From assembly GCA_902729315.2 (NCBI GenBank), contig LR746269.1, positions 9,398,231 through 9,462,230 on the forward strand: a stretch of 64,000 bases of DNA. Direction: 5' to 3'. This document shows, piece after piece, positions 1-15,085 of this stretch. Origin of the DNA: Spirodela intermedia. Lineage: Eukaryota; Streptophyta; Magnoliopsida; Alismatales; Araceae. Below the pieces are notes generated by a model. The model did not search any database. It saw only the letters and a program-made list of their open reading frames with translations, and was not told the origin of the DNA. The number at the start of each line of letters is the position of its first letter. The stretch's first letter is position 1. Both the position numbers and the translations under genes were made by a program.

Positions 1-651
1 CCTTCCACGTGGCAGCAATGGGGCCCACCCCGGAGGAGGGGACGAAGGGGGGGGTGGGGAGCTGGGAGGCGGAGGAATGGCCTCCTCTCCCCTTCCATCC
101 CCTTCCGACGAATCCGTGCGCAATCTCTTCTCCGTCCCTCTCCACTGCTTCCGATCTTCCAGGTTGGGATCGAATTGAGACGGCTGATCGGGTTCCTGAG
201 ATCGGAGGGAAGGAGAGCAGAAGAGCCAGGCGGAGAACGGGAGATTACTTTTTTTGGTTTTTTTTTCTTTTTATCTTCGTAGTTTCTTGAATATTACGTT
301 AGGTTTGAATCAGGTTGATCGACCTGGTGGAAGCTGTATAGATCTGTATGATTCTATTCGCGGAGTGTTCTTCTTGAACGGAAGCGGGTATATGGAGGCT
401 CTTGGTTTACCTGGATTTCTCGGAGGTAGCGGCGGCCATGCGCGGTGACGCCCCCCGGCTGGAAGGTTTCCCTTACGGAATCTCTCCTCCCCAACCGTTG
501 CAGGAGCAGAGTTTGCGGGCAGTGGCTCTTTTATGTTCCATGCTCTCCTCCAGTTCCCGACGCGAGCGCATGCGACTTTGGTAGGAGTGGAGACCGCGCT
601 GGTTCTTCTCCACCAGCAGGACGAGTGTCTCCAATCGTGTGCTCAGAGGCC
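1..651 (+). other. 5' leader / promoter-proximal region of the Raf-like kinase gene
   Basis: Sequence upstream of the chosen start codon at 652. It holds several short upstream ATGs (for example near 391 and 402) and a T-rich stretch near 250-272. The reading frame is open from 445 to 652, but the first residues of the family-like protein begin at the ATG at 652. I see no other gene here. Whether a leader intron exists cannot be settled from sequence alone. Confidence 0.5.
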
Positions 652-3600
652 ATGGAGTTTATGGAATCTCCTGATTCTGCGGCTGCCGCCGCCGCCGCCG
701 CTTATTCCTCGTTCTCTGCTTCTCTCCCGGCACTGGTGACGGCGCCAGATGAACTGCGGCGTGTGAAGTTCCTGTGCAGCTTCGGCGGCAGCATCCTGCC
801 TCGGCCGCTGGACGGAAAGCTTCGGTACGTCGGTGGGGAGACGAGGATCGTCAGCGTGCCGCGGGACGTGACGTACGAGGAACTGATGGCTCGGATGAGG
901 GAGCTGTTCGAGGGAGCGTGGTCTCTCAAGTACCAGCAGCCAGAAGAGGACCTCGACGCACTGATATCGGTCGTGAATGACGACGACATCACAAATATGA
1001 TGGAGGAGTACGACAAGCTGGGCGCCGGCGGCGACGGGTTCACGCGCTTGAGGATTTTTCTGTTCTCTCACCCGGACCATGACAGCGGGGGATCCTCCAC
1101 TTCGGCTGCAGGCGCTCAATTTGATTCCTCCGACGAGCGGGAGACGGAGAGGAGACGATATGTGGATGCCCTAAACAGCTCGATCGACGGGAAACACCAG
1201 TTCAGCGTTGATGCCCTCGGTGGGGTACCAGGGACGGATAGCAGGAATCAGGTGGCCAGTGATCAGTTTCTTAGCCACAGGGGGATGGAAGCAGGAATCC
1301 ATGCTCAGTTCAGCATGCACCACCTTAATATCCCTCACCAAGCTTCTGTTGGGCAGAGGTACAGTGACACTGAGGGGCCACGGAGCCCTGTGTACTGCAC
1401 TCCAGGGCACCACGTTCTCCATGATCCACGGGAATTCCCTCCTTCGCCATCATCCAGACCGCACCATCCCGCGTTTGGAGAGTCAAATGACAGGATTCCA
1501 GAGGAGTATATGAGGCAAGCTCCTTCTCAGCAGCCTCCTCACCATCCCTCACTTGTGGAGAGTGTGGTCTGGCTGCCTCCTGGGGGTACTGTGGGAGAGA
1601 TGGCTGGATTTCCCGGTAACCTGGGACATATTCATAATGTTTGTGAACCTAGTAGTGTATGTGAGCACTGCCTAATGGCTCTTCGGAGGAACCACCTAAC
1701 AGCTCCTGAAGCTCGGTTTCATGACAGTCGTTGGAAGCAGTGGCAGACTCATCTAGAGCATTTGAATGCAGAAGGTGATTTCGCCGGCCAGTTCTCTAGC
1801 AGTACATGCGCCGAGTGCATCCATATCAGGGAGGCTTACTTGTTAAACCAGGACAACATTAAATTGGATCATCATGTCTATGCCAAGGAGCACAACGATC
1901 ATCACCACTTTTACAGTGACGTTCATGGTCAGGAGAGGGGAAGGGTTCTGCAGCAGCACCAGGTGAACCATCTTCTTGATGATCCAAGAGTGCATTACAG
2001 TGAACGGTTCCCAGTTGATAGAAACGGAATGAATTTCCCTGTTGCACATGGAAATTTCTATGAATTGCATTCGGTGCAACCCAACTGCATTCGTGAAAAT
2101 CCTCATTACGTTCATTCTGCTGCTGAACCGGGGAATGAAGTATATCATGACCAACATGCAACTAGTGTTGGGAACCATATGCAGGCACCAAGGGTTGAAG
2201 AGAATGGGCTCCAGTATGGAAGCAATCCTCTATATGGTGCTGATGGTATCTTTCAAAGGCCACATGTTTCACCTCCTATTGTTAATTTTAGTAGGAAAGC
2301 ACAGGGCGCTGGTCCACCGTATGAAGCATCAGGGTCAATGCTACAGCCACAACATGGCACAGGTCACATAAGAAGCCCACAAGACGGCAGCATAGGATTT
2401 CCTGGTGTTGGTATGGATGATAAGGTACCTGGTAGTTGGAGTGTTCATGTTAGCAATCGTTTGAACAAAGTATTTCCAATCAGTGGACCCGTAACCCACG
2501 AGTATTATGATGACCAAGCTGTGAAACCCAATTTTCACCTTATCAATAAGGAGAATCAACATCCCTTCGGTCCTGAAGGTGTTCAGTATAAGCCTGGCCG
2601 AGCTGACTATGCCATCCTAAGTGAGCCTGGCCAGGCTGAGGTAGCCCCATCTTTGTCTTATGTGGGAGATAATGTGGCTGCATATCCAAATCGCCAATCC
2701 AATCCGATATTTCATTCTGATTTATCCAGAGATGTTGTGATCGGTAGCAAATTACCTGGAAGGTCTTATGAAACAAGCCACGCCAAGGTATCTATGGAGC
2801 CTGATGCAAGCAATATTCCTTCAAAGGATGAGGAAGATGGTAATTTTGAGCCAAAGGAGTCTTTGCCTGTTGTGAAGAAAGGAAGCTCTCTCAACGTCAA
2901 AGACTCAAATGAACGGGAAGAACCGTCCATTCAATGCTCAAATTTATTGCCTGAAATTATTTCTTCAGTCAAGATGATCAAGCTGGAAGATCTAGATGAG
3001 ACGAAAGCTACGGTTCATGCAGATGAAGATACTAGTCCTCTAAATGATCTCAGCAAGAAGGAATTATCTTTGCACATCTCAGTACCTGCGGTGAGCTCAT
3101 ACCTAAACATTCATTCACATTAATTATTTTTAACGATATGGGCATGGAATGTTGTGGCAGAAAACTTAATTAGTTTCAGCATGCCATATTCTTATGTAAT
3201 CTTGATCTACAGACTGCCCAAGAAGACATGGGCGCGGACTCGGACGCTGAGCAGCCTGCCTTATCAGAGATTGAGCCAACAGTGGCAGAGGCAGAGGCTC
3301 GAGCTAAAGGGTTGCAGGTATACAATGATGCGATCACCAGTTGGCGCTTATACTCATTCCATCCAGCTTCGTTTATACGTCTCTTATTATCTGCAGACAA
3401 TTAAAAACACTGATTTGGAGGAAATCCGAGAGCTGGGCTCTGGAACTTATGGGTCTGTCTATCACGGGAAATGGAAGGGTTCAGATGTTGCTATAAAAAG
3501 AATAAAGGCGAGCTGTTTTACTGGGAAGCCATCGGAGAGGAAACGCCTGGTTAGTTTCCATTGTTTTTGTGCCATTAGTTTCTACTGGATATTGTAGGAG

Positions 3601-6049
3601 ATATTTAAGATTCCTTAGTTGCATCTTCAAAGATTCTGTCTTTCCATGGAAGGCTCATTTCCTACGCAGGGAAATGATGGAGGCATTGTCTGGGAAACCT
3701 ATGGATTCCTCCGCGTGTTTCCTAACATTTAGTGGATTTATGTAACACGTAACAGAGTCCTTTCCCCCATGTCATTATGGATTTTGATCTCTTTAGCAAT
3801 CTGAAAGTTTTTGATTTTGTTCCTCATTGCACCGTGTAGAGGTGATAATTTGATTCCTGCGAGATTGATCCTGGTATGACATGAGGTACTTCCCAATTGC
3901 GAATTCTGACAGGAAATGACCTATGCCAGGAACTTGAATCGTTGTCTCCTCTAGTGGTAAGATCATCCCAGGAGAAACATGGAATTAATTCGCTTGTCCG
4001 ACGATCGTCACTCCTGGCCTAAAATCGTTAAAATTAGAAGGTTTTGATGGCCCTATATATTTTACAATTATCGGATATAACCACTGTCAACAATTTCTTT
4101 TCTGACATTCATTGCATTGAAGTCTCTCTTCCTGTGATGGCCTCCGAGTTATGCCTACAGAAGAGTGCATGTAATTTTTTTTTGGAAAACATCCCTTTTT
4201 TTTGGGAAACTTGTATACAGAAAAATTCAGCTAACCAATTGATTTATCACGTGGTAAACGTACCGCTTCTTAATTTTACAAGGCCGATGGTGTTGTAGAA
4301 CATCATTCAAGGTAATATCAAAGGGAACCTTGCAAGGATACATGTTTAAGAACTTGCTGATTGCTGCGATTGTCTTTGGTGATTAGGTACAACATCAAAT
4401 TGCCATCAAAATTGATTAGTTATATCCTTGCAAGCATCTAACTAATGAAACAGAGATGCTGGGAAACGCATGGCCTTGTGTAGTGGGCAATATTCTTGAT
4501 GAAATGCATACCATGTGTATTGCCACTTTCTACTCGATTTATAGAGTGGGGGGCTTGGCATCTGATTGACCGACCACAAGAATTTCGTCATTCTAATATT
4601 TAGGGTATTCAACTGATCCTTTCTGTCCCAAGATTAGAGCGGATAAATTCTGTGAAGTATCCTGAATTCTATTGCATGGGTCCTGTGATCAATCCACCGA
4701 TTATTTTAATTGGTTTTTATTTATTTTATTAATTCATGGGAAGTCATTTATTTCGTTGCTTTCCAATTTTTTAATTAGAAGGATGTCTGAAATATGAAGT
4801 GCTCTCACAGATCGCAGATTTTTGGAAAGAAGCTTTGATCCTGAGTTCGTTGCATCATCCCAATGTTGTTTCTTTCTATGGTATTGTTCGGGATGGGCCT
4901 GATGGTAGCCTAGCAACGGTGACAGAGTTCATGGTAAATGGATCTCTGAAACAAGTTTTACAGAAGAAAGACAGGTATTATTTGATATGTATGATGAAAC
5001 CATTCCTATCATGAGAAAAAAAAAAAGCTTTCTTTTCTCCTCTCCTCTCTCCATCAGTTTATCTTTCTGCCCATCACTGATGGCAGCTAGCTATTCACAA
5101 TGCTTACAACATTGTGATGCTTTGCGATGATCCTAAGCAGAACAATCGACCGTCGTAAGAGAATCATCATAGCCATGGATGCAGCATTTGGCATGGAGTA
5201 TCTGCACGGGAAGAATATTGTTCACTTTGATCTCAAGTGTGAGAATCTATTAGTGAACATGAGAGATCATCATCGACCTGTCTGTAAGGTATCATAACAT
5301 CCATCCACATTGCATATTTGTCTGTCCAAAGTAGTTGTCCTATTTCTTTTATACATATATATATATATATATATGTGTGTTTTTTAATATTAGTATACTC
5401 ATCTCCTTTCAACAGCCATCTTCTCTTTCTGTTCTCGGAAGCATGCCTTGTATTCTAGATTGTAACATCTTTCCAAAAACACGTGCACAGATTGGTGATT
5501 TGGGTCTGTCAAAGGTGAAGCAGAAGACCTTGGTGTCCGGCGGCGTTCGCGGAACCTTGCCATGGATGGCGCCTGAGCTGCTCTCCGGGAAAACTAACAT
5601 GGTTTCCGACAAGGTCAGATATCAGACCCAGATGGCAAGCTTCTCTCTTCTCCGACGTACTCTGCCTTCTTTTTTCTGATCCTTTGCCTTCTCAGGTTGA
5701 TGTATATTCATTCGGCATTTCCATGTGGGAGCTTCTCACTGGGGAAGAGCCCTATGCAGATATGCACTGTGCTTCTATAATCGGTGAGAAAAACCATGTA
5801 ATTATATATTTTAAGAGAAAAATCAAACCCATTTTCTGAAAAATCAAACCCATGTAACTATAATCTGTGTTTTTCTTCTCAGGAGGGATTGTGAACAATA
5901 CCCTGCGACCCACCATCCCAACGTGGTGCGACCCGGAGTGGAAGTCGCTGATGGAGACCTGCTGGTCTTCCGACCCGGCTGACCGCCCGTCTTTCTCCGA
6001 CATCTCCCAGAGGCTGAGGAAGATGGCGGCCGGCGTCAATGTGAAGTGA
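652..6049 (+). CDS. PB1-domain Raf-like (group B MAPKKK) protein kinase
   Basis: Cytosolic Ser/Thr kinase of the plant Raf-like MAPKKK family with an N-terminal PB1 domain. Eight exons keep one frame: 652-3090, 3213-3317, 3397-3549, 4811-4974, 5141-5288, 5491-5613, 5696-5783, 5883-6049, giving about 1128 aa. PB1 spans about residues 34-125 and has the acidic [12 protein letters not shown] end. A long His/Ser-rich, probably disordered linker follows. The kinase domain starts near 855: P-loop GSGTYGSV (862-869), VAIK lysine 882, catalytic loop [10 protein letters not shown] in place of HRD, DLG in place of DFG, then GTLPWMAPE and DVYSFGI. These departures are known in this Raf-like subgroup. 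The start at 652 was chosen because upstream in-frame codons have no family-like sequence. Known members act in osmotic and ABA signalling; that role here is inference. Confidence 0.9.
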
Positions 6050-6449
6050 GCCCCCCCCCCTCCCCCCCCGGGGGCCATGAGCTCTCCCCTCCTCCTGCTC
6101 CTCGCTCTGCGCTGTTCCCACTTGCTATTGATAAGAAACGTTGTAGAGAGCATCAGCCGGTGCCCAGAGAGAGAGCCCGCAGCTACCCTTTACCTCCAAG
6201 GTGGTGGGGGGGGGGGGTAATTTATTTATTCCCTTAATATTATTATTTTTTCCGTATAAATGCTTCTACCAGCCGCTGCTGCTCCGTGGAAGGTGGTTTA
6301 TCTCCAGGTTGGTCCCTCCGGATGGCTCTTGTGGTCCCACTTTGTTTGATTTCTCCTCGGGGAGGGTTGACTTCTGATCTTGGGATCCTCCTCTTGCTGC
6401 AGGAGCTTGGCGTCGCTTTCTCTCCCTTCCAGATGATGTACATATGCTT

Positions 6450-6900
<451 letters not shown>

Positions 6901-7148
6901 AGAGATAGTTGGACGTATTTTTCATATTGGATTTGGGTCAACCTAACAGATCCGGGTTTTTATCGGGTTTCGGATATATGAAAAGCGGGTTCGGTTTGGA
7001 GCGCGAGGTGTCGAGTCGTCCTGCTGATTTGGAGGTGTTTTCTCGCCGGCTGGTTCGGTTTCGAAGGTGGAGGGCGGAGATTGAGGAAGAGAGACGGGGG
7101 CGGAGAAGAGTGAATCCCTGGAGCGGAGCGGGAAACCGGGGAGCTCCG

Positions 7149-9528
7149 ATGGCGGTGTCGATCCCGACTACTCTGATCCGGGAAATTCAGAGTCGGCTCC
7201 GTGCGGGAGCCGGAGTGCCGAGCTACGATCCCGCCGATCCTGCGCTTCGCCGTCTCCCTGCGGCTGAAGAGGCGATCTCAGGGCTCGATACTTCCGGGCC
7301 TCCGCGCCCGCATTGCATCTCCTTCAACACCACTGTAGGATACCGGAGGCTCCTGCAATCTCTCGGTCTTGATGGCTCAGTGAGTTATCTCGTCTATCCT
7401 ACGGTGGCCGTGTTGTTCGTTATTTGCATCGGGGTTTAAATGTCTTCAATGCTTGCTTTAGGAGGGATCTTGTGATTACAGGAAAAGAGATTTCGATGTG
7501 ATGGGAAAATGGGAATCGTCATCTTTTCCGCTGTTGAATAACTCGAGTGAAGACAAATGTTGGCTTCAATTTAGATGTTAGCAAGGGGAAGGGAACCTAG
7601 ATTTTTTCGTCAAGGAATGTGCAGCGATGATTGTGGCTTAATAATCTTGTTCTTTGTGCTTATGTCTCCCAACTAATTCAGTTCAAGAACAATGAATGAC
7701 GATGGGGCTTAAGTATGTATCGCATTTATTCTCTATTCCGACTCGGATTAGATAGTTACTGGAGTAATAAATTCTAAGGCATAGTTAGAAATATTTTAAT
7801 GCGGTGCACCGGATGTTTACTAGTGGACTATGTACCTGGTATATGCTAAAGCCAGACGGAGGGGATGGGGTTTGACAAATTGTTTTTTCTTTTTCGCAGG
7901 AGGTTGTCTTGACAAACACAAAATCAAAAGACTCGATAAAAGACCAGGGTATGGAGGGTGACTTGGCTTTATCTGATTATCTAAACATAGAGTTAAGGTG
8001 TCATTTTGAAGGAGTGGAAAACCAAGGGAGCAATTCAAACAATGAACGACCACAGAGTGCTTATGCTTTGAACTTGTCAGGGATTGATCTTGATAACTAT
8101 TTTTCTGATGCCAAAAAGGAGACGGCTTCCGATGTTCATATTGGGGCTAATGAAATGTCATTCTCAGAGAAAGAGGCGGATTTGGAAAATGTTGACTTGT
8201 TTGAAAACCTTCGTTCATTTGAGAAATCTGTGTATCCTGTGGAAACTAAACAAAGTGAATTTGTCGACTCTTTCGCTGCTTGGGACGTCGAATTCCCATC
8301 CGCCAGCGCTCATGTTTCTGCTGCAGATCCCAGTTCAAGGGACTTTTTCCAAGAATATTTTCCCCAGAAATTCACTGGTCCTACAGCAGGAGAACAGCTG
8401 AGTATAGAATCTGGATCAAATTTAGAAGGAAACACTTCTGAAGTCTCAAAGAGTTCCAGTCAGCTTCATTACGCAAGTGACGCTTGGCCTCTGGATGATC
8501 TGTGGCATTCTACTGGTTCAGTGGCGGCATCTAACGCGGCTGAGCAATTCAGAAGTTCAGACATCCTTGACGAGGGTGATTTGAAGCCTCCCATGGCTCA
8601 GGACCCTGCTCAAGATGATCTATGGCCCACAAGCAGTTCAAGCATATCAGACCCCGCAAAGTTGCAAACAAATGATGATCCATATGATGATTGGCAAGAT
8701 TTTACTGGCTCCAGAAATGCCGCGGATTCTTCTTCCAGTCAGTGGCCACAAGCTGGTTCTGAAGTGACATTTTCAAAAGAGGATAAGTCAGGAGTTTCAT
8801 TAGTGAGCACTACCGATAAGTTGGAAGACATGGACTTTGGTAGCTTTTTCCAGTCAGACGTGATACCTGGGTTAGGAAAGTTCGGTGAAGATTCAAGTCA
8901 ACTGAGTGCAATTCAGTCACAAGCATTAGTCTCTGGCAGGTACGGGCAAATGGATGGTTTTATTTCTTAGAAAAAAAATTATCAGCATTTATTGAGTATT
9001 TATGATGTGCTTTCTTTAATCACTTGGTAATATCAGCTTCTTTAATCTAGAGGATGGTAGCCAGTGGATCGACGGTTCCCGTATTATATGCATCAATTAA
9101 GCTATCCACGTATCTTTTTTCTCTTTTCTGAGAAAAGAAGAAGAAGTAAGATTTACCAAGGTTTAAGGATTTTAGCAGCGTCTTCTGACCCATTTTGGGG
9201 AAGATAAATGCAACATCCTACTTTATTCTCGGACTTAATTCTATGCTTGTTGCTGCTAACGATAAGATATTCATCAGTTCTGACACGTCTATCTTGATCC
9301 CATGTTCTCTGTGGGGATTTCCCCTGTCCCTCTGATGATCTTCGCTCTACCTGTAGGACGAATGGCTGGGAGGAGACGAAGATGGTGGCATCATCTCCCA
9401 TGGTACCTCCAGGGGATACCAAGGCCATTGTCGAGGCGCTGTTGTCTCAGATGCCCGATCTCTCCTTCATGCTGGAGGACGGCCTCTCCATTCCTGGCAA
9501 GCCTCGGCCTTCTGATCCAGCTCCATGA
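7149..9528 (+). CDS. Plant-specific acidic protein of unknown function (DUF7815-like)
   Basis: Three exons, 7149-7379, 7900-8939 and 9357-9528, give 480 aa. The first exon encodes a helical start (MAVSIPTTLIREIQSRLR) and a segment ending VGYRRLLQSLGLDGS. The middle is acidic and Ser-rich with repeated D-W motifs (WPLDDLW, DDLWP, DDWQDF) that look like short linear binding or activation motifs. The C-terminus has LLSQMPDLSFMLED followed by LSIP. From memory this matches plant proteins annotated only as DUF7815, many of which carry a CxxC zinc ribbon after the first block; that ribbon is absent here. No membrane segment or signal peptide is visible. Function is unknown. The ATG at 7149 was preferred over the upstream in-frame codon at 6909 because family-like sequence begins there. 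Confidence 0.75.
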
Positions 9529-9983
9529 CGGCAGATCAGACCATTCGCCGTCCAATCATTTCGTTGTAATATCGCCCGTGAGTCTCTGTTTTTCAATTTT
9601 TCTGAGACGGAATTCTCGGACTTGAGAAAACTTTGTGGCTCAATAACCTTCAATCGGCGTCTTCTTTTGTTCATCATCGTTACCATCTCATGAATGAATC
9701 ATTGGAGAAGGATTGTTCATTTCTGGGTACATTTCTTCGGTGGGTTTCTACAGTTTCTCACAATGTGTGAATGTATTATTCCTACAAGTCGTATGGTTTC
9801 AGCAGAGGTGCCGCCATGTCTACAGAGACGGAGCTCGGTTCGGAGGGGGAGGAGGGGTGGCCATCCACACTGCCTCTTATTCTGCGTCTTCCAGTGACTG
9901 ATACAAAACTTTCAGTGCAGGACGGCGGCCGTAAACTCTTTCGCAGGCTCTTCAATCTCTTCGCCTTCTTCAAGGCGGCGCTT
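9529..9983. other. Short convergent gap between two genes
   Basis: Tail-to-tail spacer holding the 3' flanks of the DUF7815-like gene (+) and the CIPK21-like gene (-). ORFs seen here on both strands are untranslated sequence or antisense shadows. I see no further element. Confidence 0.6.
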
Positions 9984-12378
<2,395 letters not shown>

Positions 12379-12940
12379 CTCCGCTGTTCTTCCTCTTCCC
12401 CTACCTCAGAGCCTCATCGCCTCCCGAGTAACGGAGATCTCTATAATGCCGCGGAACAGGAGAGGGAAGAGAAGTAGGAGAGAGAAGCTCGAGGCGCCTC
12501 CTCCTCCGCGAAAGGGACGCGGGTAGGATGATTCCAGACTCGAGACTTCTCATGTCGGCATCATGATAGGCGCAGCTGGGTCGAGGAAGGAAGGTGAGAG
12601 GAGCGGATGATTGAGGATTCAGCCCACTTTGCCTGTTGATGGATCGGTAGTTCAGGAAGTCGGTGCCAGCGTGATTTGGAATGGAAGGTGACCCATCCTC
12701 TCTCTCTTCTTTCTCTCCACATCTCTTCCACAGTCGCTCTCACATATGCTGGAAAGGAGATGGAAGGATCAAGTCGAACGTGGGTACGGTGGCGAGGGGG
12801 CTCAGCTGGCTTCCCAAAGACCCACCGCTGCTTCCTTTCGCTAGTACATATTAAATGCCAATAAACGTGCGGGAGTGGGCCTTCCGACGGGCCCCGGGTG
12901 CAGATATCTCTCTCCTCGGGGCACTCCCAGGGAAGCTCCG

Positions 12941-12942
12941 CA

Positions 12943-12981
<39 letters not shown>

Positions 12982-12982
12982 G
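12941..12982. repeat. (GT)n-(GA)n compound microsatellite
   Basis: A (TG)n run passes straight into a (AG)n run in the upstream region of the CIPK21-like gene. Confidence 0.9.
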
Positions 12983-13651
12983 TAAGAGCATCCGCCCCTT
13001 CGAATTCCTCCATTAACGCGCCTGGTTGATGCTGTTATAAGAGAAATGGTCGCGAGTACAAGTTCAGAAGACTCTCCGGATCATTCGACTGAGCTCTTTT
13101 GATGAAGAGAAGAAAGAACACAAGATGAAACTGATCGATGTGTTCATCTCTCTCTCTCTATCTCTCTCTCTTGAAAAGCTTCGGATATTGACGGTTTATC
13201 TGTTCTTTAGGGGCTTTCTTAGGGGAGAATCTATCGAGTCTCATTGAAACATCAACGTAGAATCTCTCCTCTTCTATCTTGATGTGTTATTACCGCAACT
13301 GGTTGGAGGGTAGCCACTCAAAGGAGTCCCATCAATCGTCCCTAACTCGAGAGTTAGCGAGCCCTTTCTCTTCGCTTTCAGTGAGTGAAGGAGAAACAGC
13401 AAAGAGCCGAGAGATCCATGTGCCATGGTTTTAAGGTTTTGGCAGGTTCTCCGATGGAGAAGACCAGGCCTTGATTTCTTCTGTGATTCGTCTGTAAACC
13501 CTAGAAAGTTTCTAGGGATTGATGCCTAAAGGAGGAGGGAGCTTATCCGGGAATGTTCATGCCCACAGGTAAGTTCAGAGCCCCACCCAGCTCATTCTGA
13601 TCCAAACTTCATTAAATTCCGAACCGAACGTCCGAAGTCTGTTCCTCATGG

Positions 13652-13752
13652 CATCTCTCTCTCTCCCTCCCTCTCTCTCTCTCTCCCCTCTCTCTCCCTC
13701 CCTCTCTCCTCCTCTCTCTCTCCCTCTCTCTCCCCCTCCCTCTCTCTCTCTT
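13652..13752. repeat. CT/CCCT-rich imperfect microsatellite
   Basis: About 100 bases composed almost only of C and T, with CTCT and CCCT units. Confidence 0.85.
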
Positions 13753-14739
13753 TCATCCACAGACGCACATTAGGATGAGGGCAAGGGTTGACCAAGGTTA
13801 TAATACATTTTCTGGAATTTTCTCTTAGTCTAGGTCTTATCATTGATGCATGATCTAAGCCTGGACTCCTCAAGGTCCCAACCTAATGGAGACGCCACTG
13901 ACCACTTGCAATAGATCATGAATTACTTTAATAATTAAAAAACTGAAAACCAATCACTTTAATATTATTAATATTAATATTATTATTCTATAATCTATTT
14001 CTAGTCATTAATATTGAAACAAAGTTAATATTGGTGCGTTTTTTCTCTCTTATTTCTTTTATATCGTATGGTCCTCTCTGTCTCTCTCTCTAAGATTGAA
14101 GATGTCTCTCTCTCTCTCTGTCAACGGGAAAACCTATGGAGAAGAAGCCTCAAAGGGAGAACGGCTCCAATCGGTTCCACGTCACCATGCCAGGCAAGGG
14201 GCCCACATCTCTCTTGTGTCACCGTTGACTTCCACCACGTGCATAGTAGATGTCATCAACTATTTTTAAACAAGAATTAATCCAAACGGCAAAACCCATC
14301 ATCGATTGACTACGCGCCGTCAGCCATGTTTTTGCTTCCATCGGAAGCTGGCGTGTCGCTTGGGAATAAGGTTAGTTGTGAACCCGCTGACGTGTCTTTG
14401 TCAACAAGGCTTTGTACCATTAAGCCAGTCAACGCGGTGGGACTAGCAGTTGGGATCCACCCGCGGCGTAGACCTTTATGTCCCACGTGGATTGAGGAGA
14501 TGACGGCCCATAGAGACCACGTTTTCCAATATTGAATGGCCTGCTTGTCAAGTTGGGACTGACAGCCTCCATGTGGGCCCTAATGCTCCATATGGTGTGC
14601 ATCTTCACACGGGTCCAATGGGTCATTTATCTATTCCCCGGCCCATTATGTGGTAGCCATGCACAATATGAGCCCACTGAGCGTCCCACCAGGGCAACAT
14701 AATATGGGGCTCTGCATATACGCACTCTCCACCCCACCC

Positions 14740-14819
14740 CCCCACTCTGTCTCTGTCCCTCTCTGTCTCTGTGTCTGTCTCTCTCTCTCCCTCCCTCCCT
14801 CTCTCCCTCCCTCCCTCTC

Positions 14820-14863
<44 letters not shown>

Positions 14864-15085
14864 CCTCCCTCTCTCACCTCTCTCTCTCTCTCTCTCCCCT
14901 GCCTCCCTTCCTCACTCTCTCTCTCTCCCTCCTCCCTCTCTCACCTCTCTCTCTCCTCCCCCCCTCTCCCTCCCTCCCTCTCTCTTCTCTCTCTCTCCCC
15001 TTCTCTCCCTCTCTCTCTCTCTCTCTTCCCTCTCTCCCCCTCTCTCTCCCGCTCGCTCTCTCTCCCCCCCCCGTCTCTCTCTCGT
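14740..15085. repeat. Long CT-rich polypyrimidine tract
   Basis: About 345 bases nearly free of purines on the plus strand, built from CTCT, CCCTCC and CTGT units and including an uninterrupted (CT)n stretch near 14822-14861. Such mirror-symmetric polypyrimidine DNA can form H-DNA; that is inference. Confidence 0.9.
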
